Shown piece after piece: positions 1-12,299 of a stretch of 64,000 nucleotides of DNA. Position 1 is the stretch's first letter; each line of letters begins with the position of its first letter. The translations under genes were made by a program, and so were the position numbers. The notes under the pieces were generated by a model that saw only the letters and a program-made list of their open reading frames with translations, was not told where the DNA came from and searched no databases. This DNA is from Cryptomeria japonica (lineage: Eukaryota > Streptophyta > Pinopsida > Cupressales > Cupressaceae), in the NCBI RefSeq assembly GCF_030272615.1, contig NC_081413.1, positions 718,537,867 to 718,601,866 of the forward strand. Reading direction: 5' to 3'.

Positions 1-826
1 TTATTTATAAACAATTTGCCAACCACTTAATCTCCTTGATCACATTTCCCATGACCAATCATAGCCATTAGATCTTCAAACTTTGACCAGGTTCAAAGTA
101 TCCTTCGATCTAAAAATGTTTTACCCCGCCTTGGAACTTGCATACATTTCTTGGAACTTGTGCTAGGGTATTGCGGTTCAATTTGAGCTGTAGATCTTCC
201 TGCTGATTTTCCTTTGCCATAGATTCTTTAACAAACTTCATTCACGACATACCAATCATTTAATCATAGCTAGCTCATCAGCTTCCTTCATTAAATAATG
301 CTTTTATTCATTCAATGCATTCTGTTATTACTCGGTTGCAACTCGGTAAATACTAAACTTCACTTGGTAGACATACCACCTTCATTAACCAATAGCGATA
401 ACCTTAGGGTTTACCGACTAGGTTCCTTAGGGTTTACTGACTAGGTTCTTTGCTCGGTAACATAGTATAGTATTAACCTTACAATCAATAACATATGTAT
501 GATATCAAAACAATCTAAACATCATGATCTCATCATTGTCTAACTCAGTAATAGTTGCCCATTGAATAACTTATTCCTCCCTTTATTCATCATATTCTTT
601 CTGTGTCTTTTACCGACATCTTTATACTCATAAAATCATACTTCTCAAGATATGGCAACATCATACTGAATTAGAAAATCAATTTCTTGACATCAATGAC
701 AAAATAATAATATTAAGACAGTAAACATCCTTAATCAGTTGTATCCATAATCATCAACAACCTTCTCAATATCCTTATTGAAATGCCAACAATCTCTCCT
801 TGTCTGTTATAATGCCAAATGCCAAC
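1..826 (-). repeat. Element A, left (3') LTR, cut by window edge
   Basis: Bases 1-826 match 2112-2913 nearly along their length, sharing for example the stretch beginning TTATTTATAAACAATTTGCC. It is the downstream LTR of a minus-strand element. The rest of it lies to the left of the window. Confidence 0.8.
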
Positions 827-1366
827 ATGGGTACAAACCTTAATTCATTGATTTTAGAGACTCGGATTGCATAAGCTAGTAGAAGGGTTCTTAACAACTT
901 ACTTGTTATATCCTTTTCTTCAATAGTTCCACCTGCTCCATTGATTTGATTGACAATCTCCTTTAGTCTTGTACTGTACTGGGTTATGTTCTCACCTTCA
1001 TTCATCCTCATAGATTCAAGTTGCCCTCTTAGACTGTCCACTTTTGCTCTTTGAACATGGTCATCACCGCCATACATAGATATGAGCTTGTCCCACATTG
1101 CCTTGGCATCATTGCAGCCTTCTAGATCATTAAACTCTCAGTCAGTCAATGCAAATGTTATTTCAATCATTGCTTGGATATGTTCTTTCTTTGCCTTTAT
1201 CTCTTCCATTGTCAATGGATAGGTGCTCCGTGTAATGAAATCATTCTCTAGATAATATACATCATATTCTCCAACTCCTGATAGGTGCAGCTTCATCCTT
1301 TTCTGCCATGTAGAGAAACTTGACTTGTTCAGCTTCGGTGCATCCCTCTTATGCATCTTTGGATCT
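827..1366 (-). pseudogene. Element A gag remnant (UBN2-type Copia gag)
   Basis: Minus-strand translations show typical Copia capsid motifs: a start region with FSTWQKRMKLHL, the segment AMWDKLISMYGGDDHVQRAK, and then LRGQLESMRMNEGENITQY followed by IVNQINGAGGTIEEKDI. Ty1/Copia gag proteins of the UBN2 family share this order. The gene is a broken fossil with a few breaks and no downstream pol. Its far end runs directly into the left LTR. Confidence 0.8.
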
Positions 1367-1406
1367 TTGCCTCAAGTGCCTTTAAACTTTTCTTTTGGAG
1401 TCCAAA

Positions 1407-1418
1407 GCTCTGATACCA
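1407..1418 (-). other. Primer binding site, initiator-Met type (element A)
   Basis: The minus strand reads TGGTATCAGAGC, which matches the 3' end of plant initiator methionine tRNA. It lies two bases from the LTR edge at 1421, the usual spacing for Copia elements. Confidence 0.85.
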
Positions 1419-1420
1419 AT

Positions 1421-2913
1421 TGATAGTTCTGATACTTAATGTTAAGTACATATGCCAAGCTAATAAGATAAGAGGGGGGGGTGAATCATACAAACTTAAT
1501 CTTCCATAAAAACAACAGATTCAACCTTGGTAACATATACTTCAACAATATAACCAGAACTGCTAAACATGCAAACTCATAAGCATATAAACATCATAAC
1601 ACTCATAACACCAGATTTAACATAGAAACCCAAATAGGGAAAAACCACTATGGGAATTTAGACCCACTAAGAAATATACTCTTCTAGAGTATGCTCGGTT
1701 AAAAGCAAATCCTGTTAAAGATTACAAACACATTGCTAGATGTGACCTAGTTAAGGGATTTCCCTCAGATCTATTAGGATCTTCACCTTGTTAGAAGTGA
1801 CCTTGTTAAAGGGTTTCAAACATTCAATCAGAATGTCACCTTGCTAGAGGGTTTTACAAATAAGACTGTTAAGTCCACTCGGTTAAGAGATTTTCTATCA
1901 CTTTACAAAATAACAGTAATAAAAAGCTATCTGCAACTTCACATCTAAAATGCTAAAGCAAATTCTTATTTTCTCAATACAATAGGACTTATCTTGTCCA
2001 TCTACTGGGCTCTATACTCTATTATTCAAATAGGTCTTCAAGCTTCAGGGCTTGGTAATCACTATGTAGCAGCCCTGTGCATACACTTGCCCGCATACAT
2101 TGTTTATCAATAGTTCCTTATTTATAAACAATTTGCCAACTGCTTAATCTCCTTGATCACATATCCCATGATCAATCATAGCCATCATATCTTCAAACTT
2201 GACCAGGTTCAATGTATCCTTCGATTTGAAAATGTTTTACCCCGCCTTGGAACTTGTAAATATTTCTTGGAACTTGTGCTAGGGTATTGCAGTTCAATCT
2301 GAGCTGTAGATCTTCCTGCCGATTTTACTTTGCCATAGATTCTTTAACAAACTTCATGTACGGCATACCAATCATTTAATCATAACTAGCTCATCAGCTT
2401 CCTTCATTAAATAATGCTTTTATTCATTCAATGCATTCTGTTATTACTCGGTTGCAACTCGGTAAATACTAAACTTCACTCGGTAGATATTCTGCCTTCA
2501 TTAACCGATAGCCATAACCTTAGGGTTTACTGACTAGGTTCTTTGCTCAGTAATATAGTATAGTATTAACCTTACAATCAACAACATATGTAGGATATCA
2601 AAATAATCTAAACATCATGATCTCATCATTGTCTAACTCGGTAATAGTTGCCCATTGAATAACTTATTTCTCACCTTATTCATCACATTCTTTCTGTGTC
2701 TTTTACTGACATCTTTATACTCATCAAATCATACTTCTTAAGATATGGCAACATCATACTGAATTAGAAAATCAATTTCTTGACATCAATGACAAAATAA
2801 TAATATTAAGATAGTAAACATCCTTAATCAGTTATATCCATAATCATCAACAGCCTTCTCAATATCCTTATTGAAATGCCAACAATCTCCCCTTTTCTGT
2901 TATAATGCCAACA
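1421..2913 (-). repeat. Element A, right (5') LTR
   Basis: This 1.49 kb LTR begins beside the primer binding site and ends with ATGCCAACA at 2913. It contains the G-tract module (AGAGGGGGGGGTGAATCA at about 1472) and the AAACCCAAATAGGGAAAAACC module (about 1628) that recur in other LTRs here. An inner polypurine-like AAAAGGGGAGATTG lies about 30 bases inside the outer edge, so 2883 is an alternative boundary. I prefer 2913 because homology to element C's gag end starts at 2914. Confidence 0.75.
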
Positions 2914-3259
2914 TACTCCTCCACCGGCAGGAGACTCTTCATCTAACTGAAGGAACAAAAATCCTTTGGGGGTTTAGCAACAAATTGAAAAACATGCTAA
3001 TATACCCTCGGTTGATGGTAAGAAGTTGAATTACTTCTTTACCGGTAGATGAGTTAAGTTGTGACTTAACCAGTAAGCATTAAATGTGGTAGTTGGAGAA
3101 AATAACATTATCAAGTAAGTGCTTTGGCTCCTTTTTTAATTCACTGAGCATTCAAATCTTTGAGAGTGCAAAAATTCCTGAGCGAAGGCATCCTTAGCAA
3201 AAAAGTGAAGCAGTTCATCCAAGAACTCATCCTTAAGGCAGATTGAGATATTTATAACT

Positions 3260-6200
3260 ATGTCTTCCTCATCCACACCTGAATTTATTGCAAACCCTAC
3301 TGTGATTGAAGTTATCAAGCATCCTAGGCCCGTATTAAAACTTGTTCCCAAAATAGAGAAGAAAAATGATACCCTAGGTGCATTCTCTCAAATTCCTAAA
3401 GGACTAGTTTATGCAGAGGATCCTAGGATATACATACATTGTCACATAGAGTAATTAGGAGATGATGAAATCAAGAATATGTATCAGACTATTTTATGTG
3501 ATGAATCTAGAAATATCAAACCAGAACATAAGATAGTGGAAACCCTAGGTTTTACTGAAATCCTTAGTATCCTAGATTTTACCAAGGATGTTATAAGGAT
3601 TGTACTATGCAAAATTCATGGAAAATTATTTTGGATGGATTCAATTCAAAAGATCACAAAAGAAGCAGTTAAGGTAGTAACAGGCTTACCTTCCACCGGT
3701 AGCAGGCCTAATAGAACTAAAAAGGTCTCTAATGACATAGTAATGGACCTAACTGGTGCAACATTTGACAAGAGATCACTTAGAGTCAATGATGTAAAGG
3801 ACATAAATGTTAGATTTGTTAGTATGATCCTTGGCTATAAAGCCACACATGCTAATATGTTAAACTCGATATCTAGCTTGTGTATTAAAAGTGCTTATGA
3901 CTTAGTGAATAACAATGCTAAGATTGACATCTGTGAATGATTTAAAGATGAATTGATAGACAATCTGAAGAAAATCAAAGGAGACAAAAAAGGAACTTTT
4001 AGATTTGGAAGTTTGCTTGTATGTTTGATGTTGTACATTACTAAGGAAGTACTCGGTATTGGTAGAAAAGACTTTGGCTTTGATATACCGGTAGGAAAGC
4101 AACTATTGGATACATTAAACAACATGGGAGAAAACAGAGAGAAAAATATAAATGAACATTTTCAAGCATTGAAGGCTCGAATGAAGACAAGAATTAGGTT
4201 GTCTCAAGCAATTGTAGATAAATATCAAAAGGAAATATGCTTTGTAATCAATAAAGATGAAATCTGGATGAAGATAGTTGTCCCTAGAACTATCTGGGTA
4301 ACTGAAATGGGATATGAAACAGATGATAACATCATTGAAACTTATGCAAAATCCCTCCTTGAAGCACCAAAGGAACCATCTAAGAAAGTCTTTGGTAATG
4401 AAGAAACAATTGACAATGGTATTCAGTCTAAGAAAAGAGTTAAGAAAGTTGAACAAATAGTGAGGAAGAGAACTAGACAAGCTAAAGCAATTAAGGAAGA
4501 TGTATTGAAGCAAACTGGTATCAAGGAAAGTGAGTTGGAAGGACTTCAACCGGAAGCTCATCTTTCACCGATTGCAACTTCTTTTGAAAGTGATATACCG
4601 ATAGTATTCAAAAGGGTAGAAAGGAAAAGAAAACCCTCACCGACACCCTCACCTACACCCAGGAGAACAAGACAAAAGCAACAGGCAGTTAGGCCTCCAG
4701 TTAAAAAGTTAAGTCCAAAGAAGAAGAAGGTAAAACATGATATTGCTCCACTAGACAAACTTTTAAGTGAAATAACAGAAGATGGAAAGTTGAAAAACAT
4801 TAGCAAACTATAAAACACACTTTCCACTAATGATAAAGAAAGCGTAGAAAATAGTGTAATTTTACACTTGGACATATACAAGAAATTTTTGATGGAAATT
4901 GTTGATGAAATACCCACTGATCTATACAGAAGACTAGAAGCTAGAAGGGTAGCTATTTTTGAGCTAGATAAAAAGATAAAAAATAGAAAAATTGCTTGTA
5001 GTTCACCCAGTGAACTCCACTGAAGAAATAGATCAATTAATCAATGAAGCCAACTGGAGAGTATTTTCAATCGGTCACCAGCATATAGCACTTATGGTAG
5101 GAAAAATGAATGAAATTTTTGAAGAGACTGTGGATCAATGAGACATATTCTTTGTTGAAAAGAAGAAACAGGAAGAACTTAAAAGACCTAAGACTATTAG
5201 AGTCTATCAAAATGACAGGGATAAGGGGAAATGTAAGGAAGGTGGACCTTCGAACCTAAAAAATAACTGATAACTTACCCCCACCTCCTTCTGATACTCC
5301 ATTGGTAGAAACCATTGACACACAACCGGCTACAAAGAGTATGGAGACTCCTCAAGAGGATACAAATCCTGAGTCTAAAATTTTGTACACTGTGAATATA
5401 GATACCCAAGAGGTAAACATTGTGGTGGACAAAGAGACCACTAAGGATAAGAAGAAAGATGTGGCTACTAAGTCACCAACTGCAAATGTTGAGATTGGAG
5501 TTAGTAATACTATATATATAAGCATAGAAAAACCTACTCAGATAGAGAAACTGATAGAGGACACCACTGGAAAACCATCAGAAGCACCGGTAGATAAAAC
5601 TGAGAAAAAATCAGAGAAACTGGCAATGGACAGTGTAGAGGTGAATACAAAGAAATCGACAGTGCATATCGAGACTTCATCAGAAAAACCGGCAGTAGAG
5701 AGCACAAAGAAACCCTCTGAGGCATAGGTTGAGATATAGGAACAGAAACAAGCCGAGGTACAGGTTCAAACTGAGACAGTGCCACCGGTAACAACTGAAA
5801 AGCCTAAACCTTTGCTAGTAGAAATGCAAACACAAACTAACCCACCAGAGGTCGAAACAAGAAAATTTATTACTACAACGGACAACATGGAAATTGTAAA
5901 AATAGTTGGGCAGACATCTGGTACTTCAATGACAGAGTTCAGACCAACGAACATGACAGAGGTATTATTAGATTCTATTAAGAAAATCACTGAGTGTAAT
6001 GCACAAGCCTATAAGCCTATTGATAACACAATTCCTATTCTTAAATTGATAGCACCCAAGTGCATTGTAGGAAGTAAAGATTCCTTAGGTCAACTAGACA
6101 CATTGTCTAAATACATCACCGGTAACATTTTGATAGTTGATCAGATAAATGAGGACACATTCAAAGAGAGAATGAATAAGGAGAAAGAAAAATTCTTTGA

Positions 6201-6748
6201 GGAAATGGTGAAGAAGAATAAGGAACAAATGGAAACCTTATTACTGGCACTAAGAGAAACAATTGGATTTCAAGAAACTGTATAGAGATACCTACAAAAC
6301 AAATATTTTGACAGAGAACATAGATTCGGAGAACAACAAAGCTCAAAAAGAAATTAACAATATTGTTGACAATTTAATAGGATCATCAAATTCATTTTTA
6401 GAAATTGAAAAGAACAATGTAGATCTTGAAGAGAAAATAGAGAAGTTGGAAAAAGACAAAGAAAAGATAAAGGTTAAGGCAAAGGATTTAAAATGCAAAC
6501 TAGGTCCTAAACTAGATTACTCCATTTCTTTGAGAAAATAAATTTCTGATGCTCTGGTTCCTGGACTTAAGACATTGGAAGAAAAAATGCACATAATAAC
6601 TGGTACAGTTCAGAGAACAAAAGTGACATTATAGGATAGCAAAAGATTCAACGACAGTCAAAATTTTGCATTGGCGGATATCTATCACATTGTAACCCAC
6701 CAGTTACAAGGATCTAGGTAGGAACCATACTCCACTGACAGTGAATGA
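3260..6748 (+). pseudogene. Element B long ORF of unknown function
   Basis: About 3.5 kb of decayed coding sequence, starting MSSSSTPEFIANP. It has three visible zones. The first half is globular, with FWMDSIQKITKEAVKVVTGL, then ILGYKATHAN and LLVCLMLYITKEV. A basic, proline-rich zone follows (SPTPSPTPRRTRQKQQ, KKLSPKKKKVKHD). Then come a Thr/Lys/Glu-rich tail and a coiled coil near 6300-6540. Copies occur in C and, more diverged, in G. The layout recalls the large non-pol ORFs of some plant retrotransposons, but I cannot assign a function. It has several breaks. It is unlikely to be a host gene because it lies between gag and the polypurine tract in all three elements. Confidence 0.75.
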
Positions 6749-6760
6749 CAACCTTTGTCA

Positions 6761-6778
6761 TTGATGTCAAAGGGGGAG
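6761..6778 (+). other. Second polypurine-like tract (element B)
   Basis: TTGATGTCAAAGGGGGAG lies about 160 bases before the main polypurine tract and resembles it closely. Equivalent second tracts occur in K, C and G. Confidence 0.6.
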
Positions 6779-6935
6779 TAGTGGAAATGAGAAAAATGAT
6801 CAGAACAAAGACATCATTAGCTCAGGGGAAGCATACATTTTTTACAACATAGTTTTGGAGAGATATTTTGGCAGATTCTTTTTGGACAATATTTTTTGAC
6901 ACTTTTTGGATTTTTCTCATGAGTGTTGCCATCAA

Positions 6936-6951
6936 TGCCAAAGGGGGAGAT
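6936..6951 (+). other. Polypurine tract (element B)
   Basis: TGCCAAAGGGGGAGAT immediately precedes the LTR start TGTTGGCAAA. This is the classic SIRE/Maximus Copia junction and fixes both the orientation and the LTR start. Confidence 0.9.
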
Positions 6952-7672
6952 TGTTGGCAAATACACACTTCAATGAGAAATTGTAGGTGATTTAAGGTAT
7001 TGTCATTGATGGAAACCTTACAATCCTATGATATCGGCAGGCACCGACACACAGATCACCGACACCAAAAAGATTGGTCACTGACACCATGGCCGACATG
7101 AATTTTGTTTAAATGTATTTTGTATTTAATTGTAAAACCTTTTGTAAGCCGACTTGGCAGATTGTAATATGACTCATATAAGTATGAGATCATTATAGAT
7201 AATTTGAAAGTGATAGATGGAAGGATTAATGTAGACCTAATATGTGAATTGTAAGGCAGATATTGGATAAGGGTTTATGTATGTAGAAGAGCTTAAACCT
7301 ATAATGAATCTAGCATAGTAGATGTTGATTTGAAGCAGTACAAGACATTGGATTTGTATAATCCATTTTTGTAAGTTAGTGAGACTTATTTTGTAACTAA
7401 GTAGTGAGCTCTAGGCACTTGGCCTTCCTACATGTGTAGGCCCCTATTGTAAACAGTAATATTCCCTTATTGGCCAGTAAGCGAATATTGTGGGTCACAA
7501 ATCCCACTGAGGTTTTTCCTACACCGGGTTTCCTCATTAAAAATACTATGTTATGGTGTGTCTCTTATGTTGTGCTTATTTCTCTTATTTACTGCATTAT
7601 TTTTGGTTTACCAGTACACAGTTTTGATATGCTTTTCATGTTATAATTCAAATAAATTCTTATACTGGTATG
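6952..7672 (+). repeat. Element B 3' LTR, truncated
   Basis: Aligns with the 0.79 kb LTRs of C (19466-20256 and 48570-49366), starting TGTTGGCAAATACACAC. It contains the conserved module with GGTTTTTCC near 7510. It stops just before the G-tract module found near the end of C's LTRs, where Copia pol sequence of element K begins. A CTCATA/TATGAG inverted repeat overlaps a TATA-like core at 7173-7188. Confidence 0.85.
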
Positions 7673-9312
7673 TGAGATTGAATCATTTAGAACATCAAAT
7701 CATTGGGGATAAGAGAAATGGAGTGATGACAAGAAGAAGACTAGCAACTAATGAGGTGTGTTTAATTTCACAAGCTGAACCGATATCAGTAATTGAGGCA
7801 TGTAAAGATGAATATTGGTTGAAAGCTATGGAAGAATAATTAGATCAGATTGAAAAATATAACACATGGACTATGGTTCCCTGGCCTAAAAATAAGAATG
7901 TTATTGGAAATAAATGGGTTTTTAGAAATAAATTGAGTGAGGATGGTCAATCTATAAGAAATAAGGCTAGATTGGTTTGTAAAGGATATTCTTAGAAGGA
8001 AGGAGTTGATTATGGAGAAACTTTTGCACCTATATCTAGGATTGAAGCTATAAGATTATTTCTTGCCTATGTTGCTTATAAGAACTACAAGGTTTATCAA
8101 ATGGATGTTAAATGTGCATTTTTGAATGGGGATCTTGATGAGGAAGTTTATATTGAGCAACCTGATAATTTTTCACTATCAAATGATACAAATATGGTTT
8201 GCAGGTTAAGGAAATCTTTATAGGGATTGAAACAAGCACCTAGAGCTTGGTATGCAAGGTTGGATAAATATCTTTTGAAGCTTGGTTTTACTAAGGGAAG
8301 TGCTAACAATAATTTATATTATAAAACCACTGATGATGATATACTAATTATTGATGTATTTGTTGATGACATTATTTTTGGAGGTGAAGATAAGTTGTGC
8401 ATAGAATTTTCTAAGAATATGGAGAAATAATTTGAGATGTCTATGATTAGAGAGATGAAACTTTTCTTAGGTTGACAGATTACTCAGACTGACAAAGCTA
8501 TTTTTATCTGTCAAACTAAGTATGCTAAGGAATTGTTAAAGAAATTTGGTATGGGAGATTCTAAACTGGTAAGTACTCCTATGGTTAAAAGTGAGAAATT
8601 GACAAGAAAAGATGTTTCTACACCGATAAATCCTACAAGATACAAATCTATGATTGGAGGTCTACTTTATTTGACTCAGATTAGGTCTAACATTATGAAT
8701 GCTATTTGTATTGTATCAAGATTTCAGTGTGATCCTAGAGAAAATTATGAGAGTGCAGTGAAAAGGATTTTTAGATACTTGCAAGGTACATCAGAATATG
8801 GTTTGTGGTACCCTAAGGAAGATAACTTTACTTTATGTGCATATACAGATGCTGATTGGGTTCGAGATGTTGATGACCAAAAAAATACTTCTAGTGGACC
8901 TTTGTTTCTTGAAAAGAAGTTGGTTTCATAGATCAGCAAGAAACGATCATGTACTTATTTATCTACTGCTGAAGCTGAGTATGTTGTTGCTGCTACTAAC
9001 TATACATAGGTTCTATGGATGAAGAAAATGTTGAAGGATATAAAGGTGGATTGTGATGCATCAGTAGTTATTCACTGTGATAACTTTGCTGCTATTTATA
9101 TATCAAAGAATCTGGTATTTCATTCTAAGTCAAAGCACATATCTATCAAGTATAACTTTTTGAAAGAAAAGGTGGAAGAAAATGAAGTTAGATTGGTTTA
9201 TGTGAACACTAAAGAGTAGATTGGAGATATTTTCACTAAACCTTTGCCCAAGGAATCATTTGAGTACCTGGGAGATAGATTGGGGGTTTTTGCCCCTCCG
9301 ACAGAGACTTGA
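7673..9312 (+). pseudogene. Copia reverse transcriptase and RNase H (element K)
   Basis: Plus-strand translations show the usual Copia order. GVMTRRRLATNE and the EACKDEYWLKAMEEE-like segment come first, then [29 protein letters not shown], and LKQAPRAWYARLDKYL. The active-site region follows, with VFVDDIIFGG near 8360. The connection carries YLTQIRSNIMNA, and RNase H motifs include YTDADW (about 8845), STAEAEYV and HCDNFAAIYISKN. These place it in the Ty1/Copia SIRE-like group. It is a fossil with several breaks. Confidence 0.92.
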
Positions 9313-9761
9313 TTGATGCAGTTTGGCATCAGTTTGGTATGCATTATCAAAGATACCTTTCATTCTGGCACTGATGTGGGGATTCTACTACTCAGGGGGA
9401 GTAGTCAGCTTTGTGATTTAGAGGTTTATGTTTTTTCTTTGATATTTTTGTCAGATTTTTGGCATTGATGTCAAAGGGGGAGAGATATTGATGTGAAAAA
9501 GTAAAAGTAAAAGTGGGAGACATATTTAAAAGAAAAAGTAAAAGGGAGAAATATTGATAAGAAGAAAGATATATGTATACTTTATAGCTTTATAGAGATA
9601 TTATTCACAGGGGGATTTTGGTCTTTGTTTCAAAACCTCATTGCTACATCTATGAGTAGGAGATTATTAGTTGTCTTCCATTGGGAGAGATTTGTTTGGC
9701 ATTTCTTGGTATTTAGATGTTTTTCACATCTAGTGTTTCCATCAATGCCAAAGGGGGAGAT
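9313..9761 (+). other. Element K 3' spacer with two polypurine tracts
   Basis: No gene is visible. One purine tract with ATTGATGTCAAAGGGGGAG lies at 9464-9482. The main tract (TGCCAAAGGGGGAGAT, 9746-9761) directly abuts the LTR start. Confidence 0.75.
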
Positions 9762-10985
9762 TGTTGGCCATTTGGTAGAATGGATTATGTGTTGCATTAA
9801 TATTTTGTCATTGATGCCAACACTAGCTATTTGGATGCTTTACCGACACCCTGCTGGTCCCAGTAGGTTGAGTGGTTTCTGGTTGATTTGGATCTAGCAT
9901 GATTTGGTAGGCTCTAGTATAGTTTGGTAATGGAATTGGCTTGTTCATGATACTCATGCTCATATTCAGTCAGTTGGTTTTGGTCTAGTGATTAGATGCT
10001 ATCTTGTTTTCTAGAAGCTTGGTTTCTGGTTCCGATGAGGGTTTCACTAGCAAAGATTTTGATGAAAATCTTTGATGAATTACATGTGGTGTTGGTGCAA
10101 CTTCTGGTGGAGTTTTCGGATGTTGATGGTGATCATGTTCGATACTTGCCGGATGGAGATAATTGTTGTAGCGTATGGACCTATACCGGGTCCCGATTGA
10201 TCTAGGTTATGGACTGACTTTAATGAAGCGTGTGGATTGGACCTCTCGATGTGTTTTTGGGATGTCTTATGTGTTGGATATTATTTATTTAGTCTAAGGC
10301 CGACATGGTTTATAATTATGTAATTGGTTTATTATTTGGTGGCCAACCTGATTATTCATGGTTGAGGGTTTGTATGTATAGATGTAAGATCTCATTGTAG
10401 ATCATCATGGTTATGTTAAAGGTCATTGTCAAGGGATGTAATGTGTGAATAATGTAATATCTTTTAGGCAGAGGATTTGGTCAATCATTGGAGATTGAAT
10501 TGGGTTTATGTAAGAGGATTTAGTCCTCCGGTATTGAGCTTAACCAAAATTGTACTCAGGTATAGGAGATGATATGTTTTGTAATTCAACACTTCTCTGG
10601 ATTGTAGTATAGATTTCTATGTAGTCAATGAGACTCCTTTTGTGATGAGCAATGTGCTCTAGGTTTTTCGTGTTCCTTCAAGTGTAGGCCCCTCAATTAT
10701 AATTCACATACTTACTATAGAAGTATTATCTTACTGTGGGTAGGCTTCCCACCACGGTTTTTACCTTTACCAAGTTTTCCACGTATGAATCTTGGTGTCA
10801 TGTGGATGGTATTTATTATGTGATTATTGTTTATGCTTAATTGGTTTAACTGCTATTCCGGTATTTTGTTTAATAATTCTGGTATTAATGTTTTGGGTTC
10901 TGGTATTAAAGTTTTGTATTGAAAATGATTATGGTAATCCATGACAACTGATTCACCCTCCCCCCTCTCAGTTGTCTTCTGGTTA
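9762..10985 (+). repeat. Element K 3' LTR
   Basis: Begins TGTTGGCCATTTGG after the polypurine tract. It contains the conserved leader module (CCACGGTTTTTACC near 10754) and the module GATTCACCCTCCCCCCTCTC near 10950. The end is not exactly fixed because no clear CA terminus or target duplication was found. Confidence 0.7.
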
Positions 10986-10995
10986 TTTGAATTGT

Positions 10996-12290
10996 CTAAA
11001 AAAATTTAGCTCTCACCAATCCCTCATGAATCTTCTCATGAATAGCACTTGCAAAATCATACAATTCATTTATTATGGGGTGTTGAATGTTGATGGCAAT
11101 CATCATAAAATCAATGGGCAATTTGGTGAGCCTGCAAACAACTCCAAGTACTTGCCCTAGTGCATAATAGGTTTTAACAAAATAGGGCTCAAAATAGTCA
11201 AGCTTGAACGAATCCCTTTCAGATGGCAGGACATAATTCCATAAATCTTTGTAAAGTTTCCTCATGAAATGAGGGACAAGATCCTTCTTGTACCTATCCT
11301 TTTTGTTCTCATAGTCCCTCTTTAAATTATCCTTGTTTATAATTGTGAGGGAAGACTTATCTAAATCAAAACATTGAATGATAGCTTTGGGAGAGATGTC
11401 TAATAGGACACATCCTTCAGTAGTCCTAACCATCTAGCTTGGAACATCATATGCCTTTGCCAAATCCCTTATGAGTATAGGCTCTATAAAAAAAGTGGGC
11501 ACCACCAATTTGCCAAGGTTCAGTGTCAAGGGGTTGCACACTGGGATGGCCTTGTCTCTATTACCATAGAATGAATGAAAAATGTCCTAGCCGCTTTCGT
11601 TGGTGGAGGAATCCCTACACCCTGCCTCTTTGTCATTGAAGATAGTCCTCAAATGATCATGCATTATGGAGCCCTCAAATAATTCCAGCAGGTCTTGGGA
11701 TAGGCTCCTAGTCTATCTAGTTTCCCTTCGTGCGATTTCTTCCAACCTCTGTTCAACCTCTTGTTGCAACTCTTCAAGGGTCATGGAAGGAGAAATAGGA
11801 GCAGTAGGTTGCACTGGTGACTACTCCACCTAAGTTGATGACTCCCCTTTGGACGGCTTCCTAGAGCACTTTGCAAGCTTGGGGGTCTTTTCTTTTGTTT
11901 GAGTAGCCTCTTTGGCTAGGTCCTAAGGGTTTTCTCCTTGTGGGATTGGATTTTGATGAATTGGGGCTTCCTTAGCAGATGGATTAACTGGAGCAAGAGC
12001 ATCATGTGAAGGGGACGGAGTTTCAACAAAGGTGGCTTCAACTGAAGCCTTCTTAGTGCTCTTCCTCTTCTTTCAAGTGGGATTCCTTATTTTAGGAGTG
12101 GGAGAGGGCTCATCTGAAGATTCACTATCAGAAATGATAGTGACGATCTTTCAGACGATTTTTCTTTTTCTCTTTGTGGCCTTTTCTTTCGGAGGGTAGC
12201 TAGCTTCAACCTCCTTTGATACTTGTGGGGTGGTTCTAGGGCTTGGTTGCACATAAGGGGCACCTACAATGTATTGCATGGGGGGACCTG
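10996..12290 (-). pseudogene. Element D ORF of unknown function
   Basis: The minus strand encodes a Ser/Pro/Lys-rich start (about 11760-12290), then a more globular part with GCVLLDISPKAIIQCFDLDK, LVPHFMRKLYKDLW and FDYFEPYFV-like segments, ending near HEKIHEGL. I do not recognise the family. The basic, disordered start followed by a helical domain is reminiscent of, but not alignable by eye with, the long ORF of B, C and G. It has several breaks. Confidence 0.5.
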
Positions 12291-12299
12291 ATAATATGA

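Larger units (their letters stand above)
1..2913 (-). mobile_element. Element A: Copia LTR retrotransposon remnant, gag only
   Basis: Two long direct repeats flank a short internal region with a Copia-type gag remnant and an initiator-Met primer binding site, all in minus orientation. The left LTR runs off the window. The right LTR ends at 2913, and the next base begins sequence matching the gag end of element C, so A sits inside element B. I recognise no protease, integrase or reverse transcriptase. The two LTR copies agree at roughly nine bases in ten by eye, so this is an old insertion. The left target-site duplication is outside the window. Confidence 0.8.
2914..7672 (+). mobile_element. 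Element B: SIRE-like, pol-less LTR element (3' part)
   Basis: B is the same family as element C. It begins inside the end of gag (2914-2949, matching C near 47410-47450), continues through a long unknown ORF and a SIRE-type polypurine tract, and ends in a 3' LTR lacking its last stretch. No protease, integrase or reverse transcriptase lies between the gag end and the unknown ORF, as in C. The 5' half is hidden behind element A or outside the window. It is a broken fossil. Confidence 0.8.
7673..10985 (+). mobile_element. Element K: SIRE-lineage Copia, 3' half
   Basis: Contains reverse transcriptase and RNase H sequence, a spacer with two polypurine-like tracts, and a 3' LTR. The gag, protease and integrase region and the 5' LTR are absent, and the left edge is fused to element B's LTR. 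The right edge near 10985 is approximate, where LTR sequence meets element D. K is the only Copia polymerase source in the window. It is broken. Confidence 0.85.

Noticed and set aside
4115-4917. Minus-strand open frames opposite element B
   Set aside because: They are antisense shadows of B's long ORF with low-complexity Phe/Leu/Ser content and no motif.
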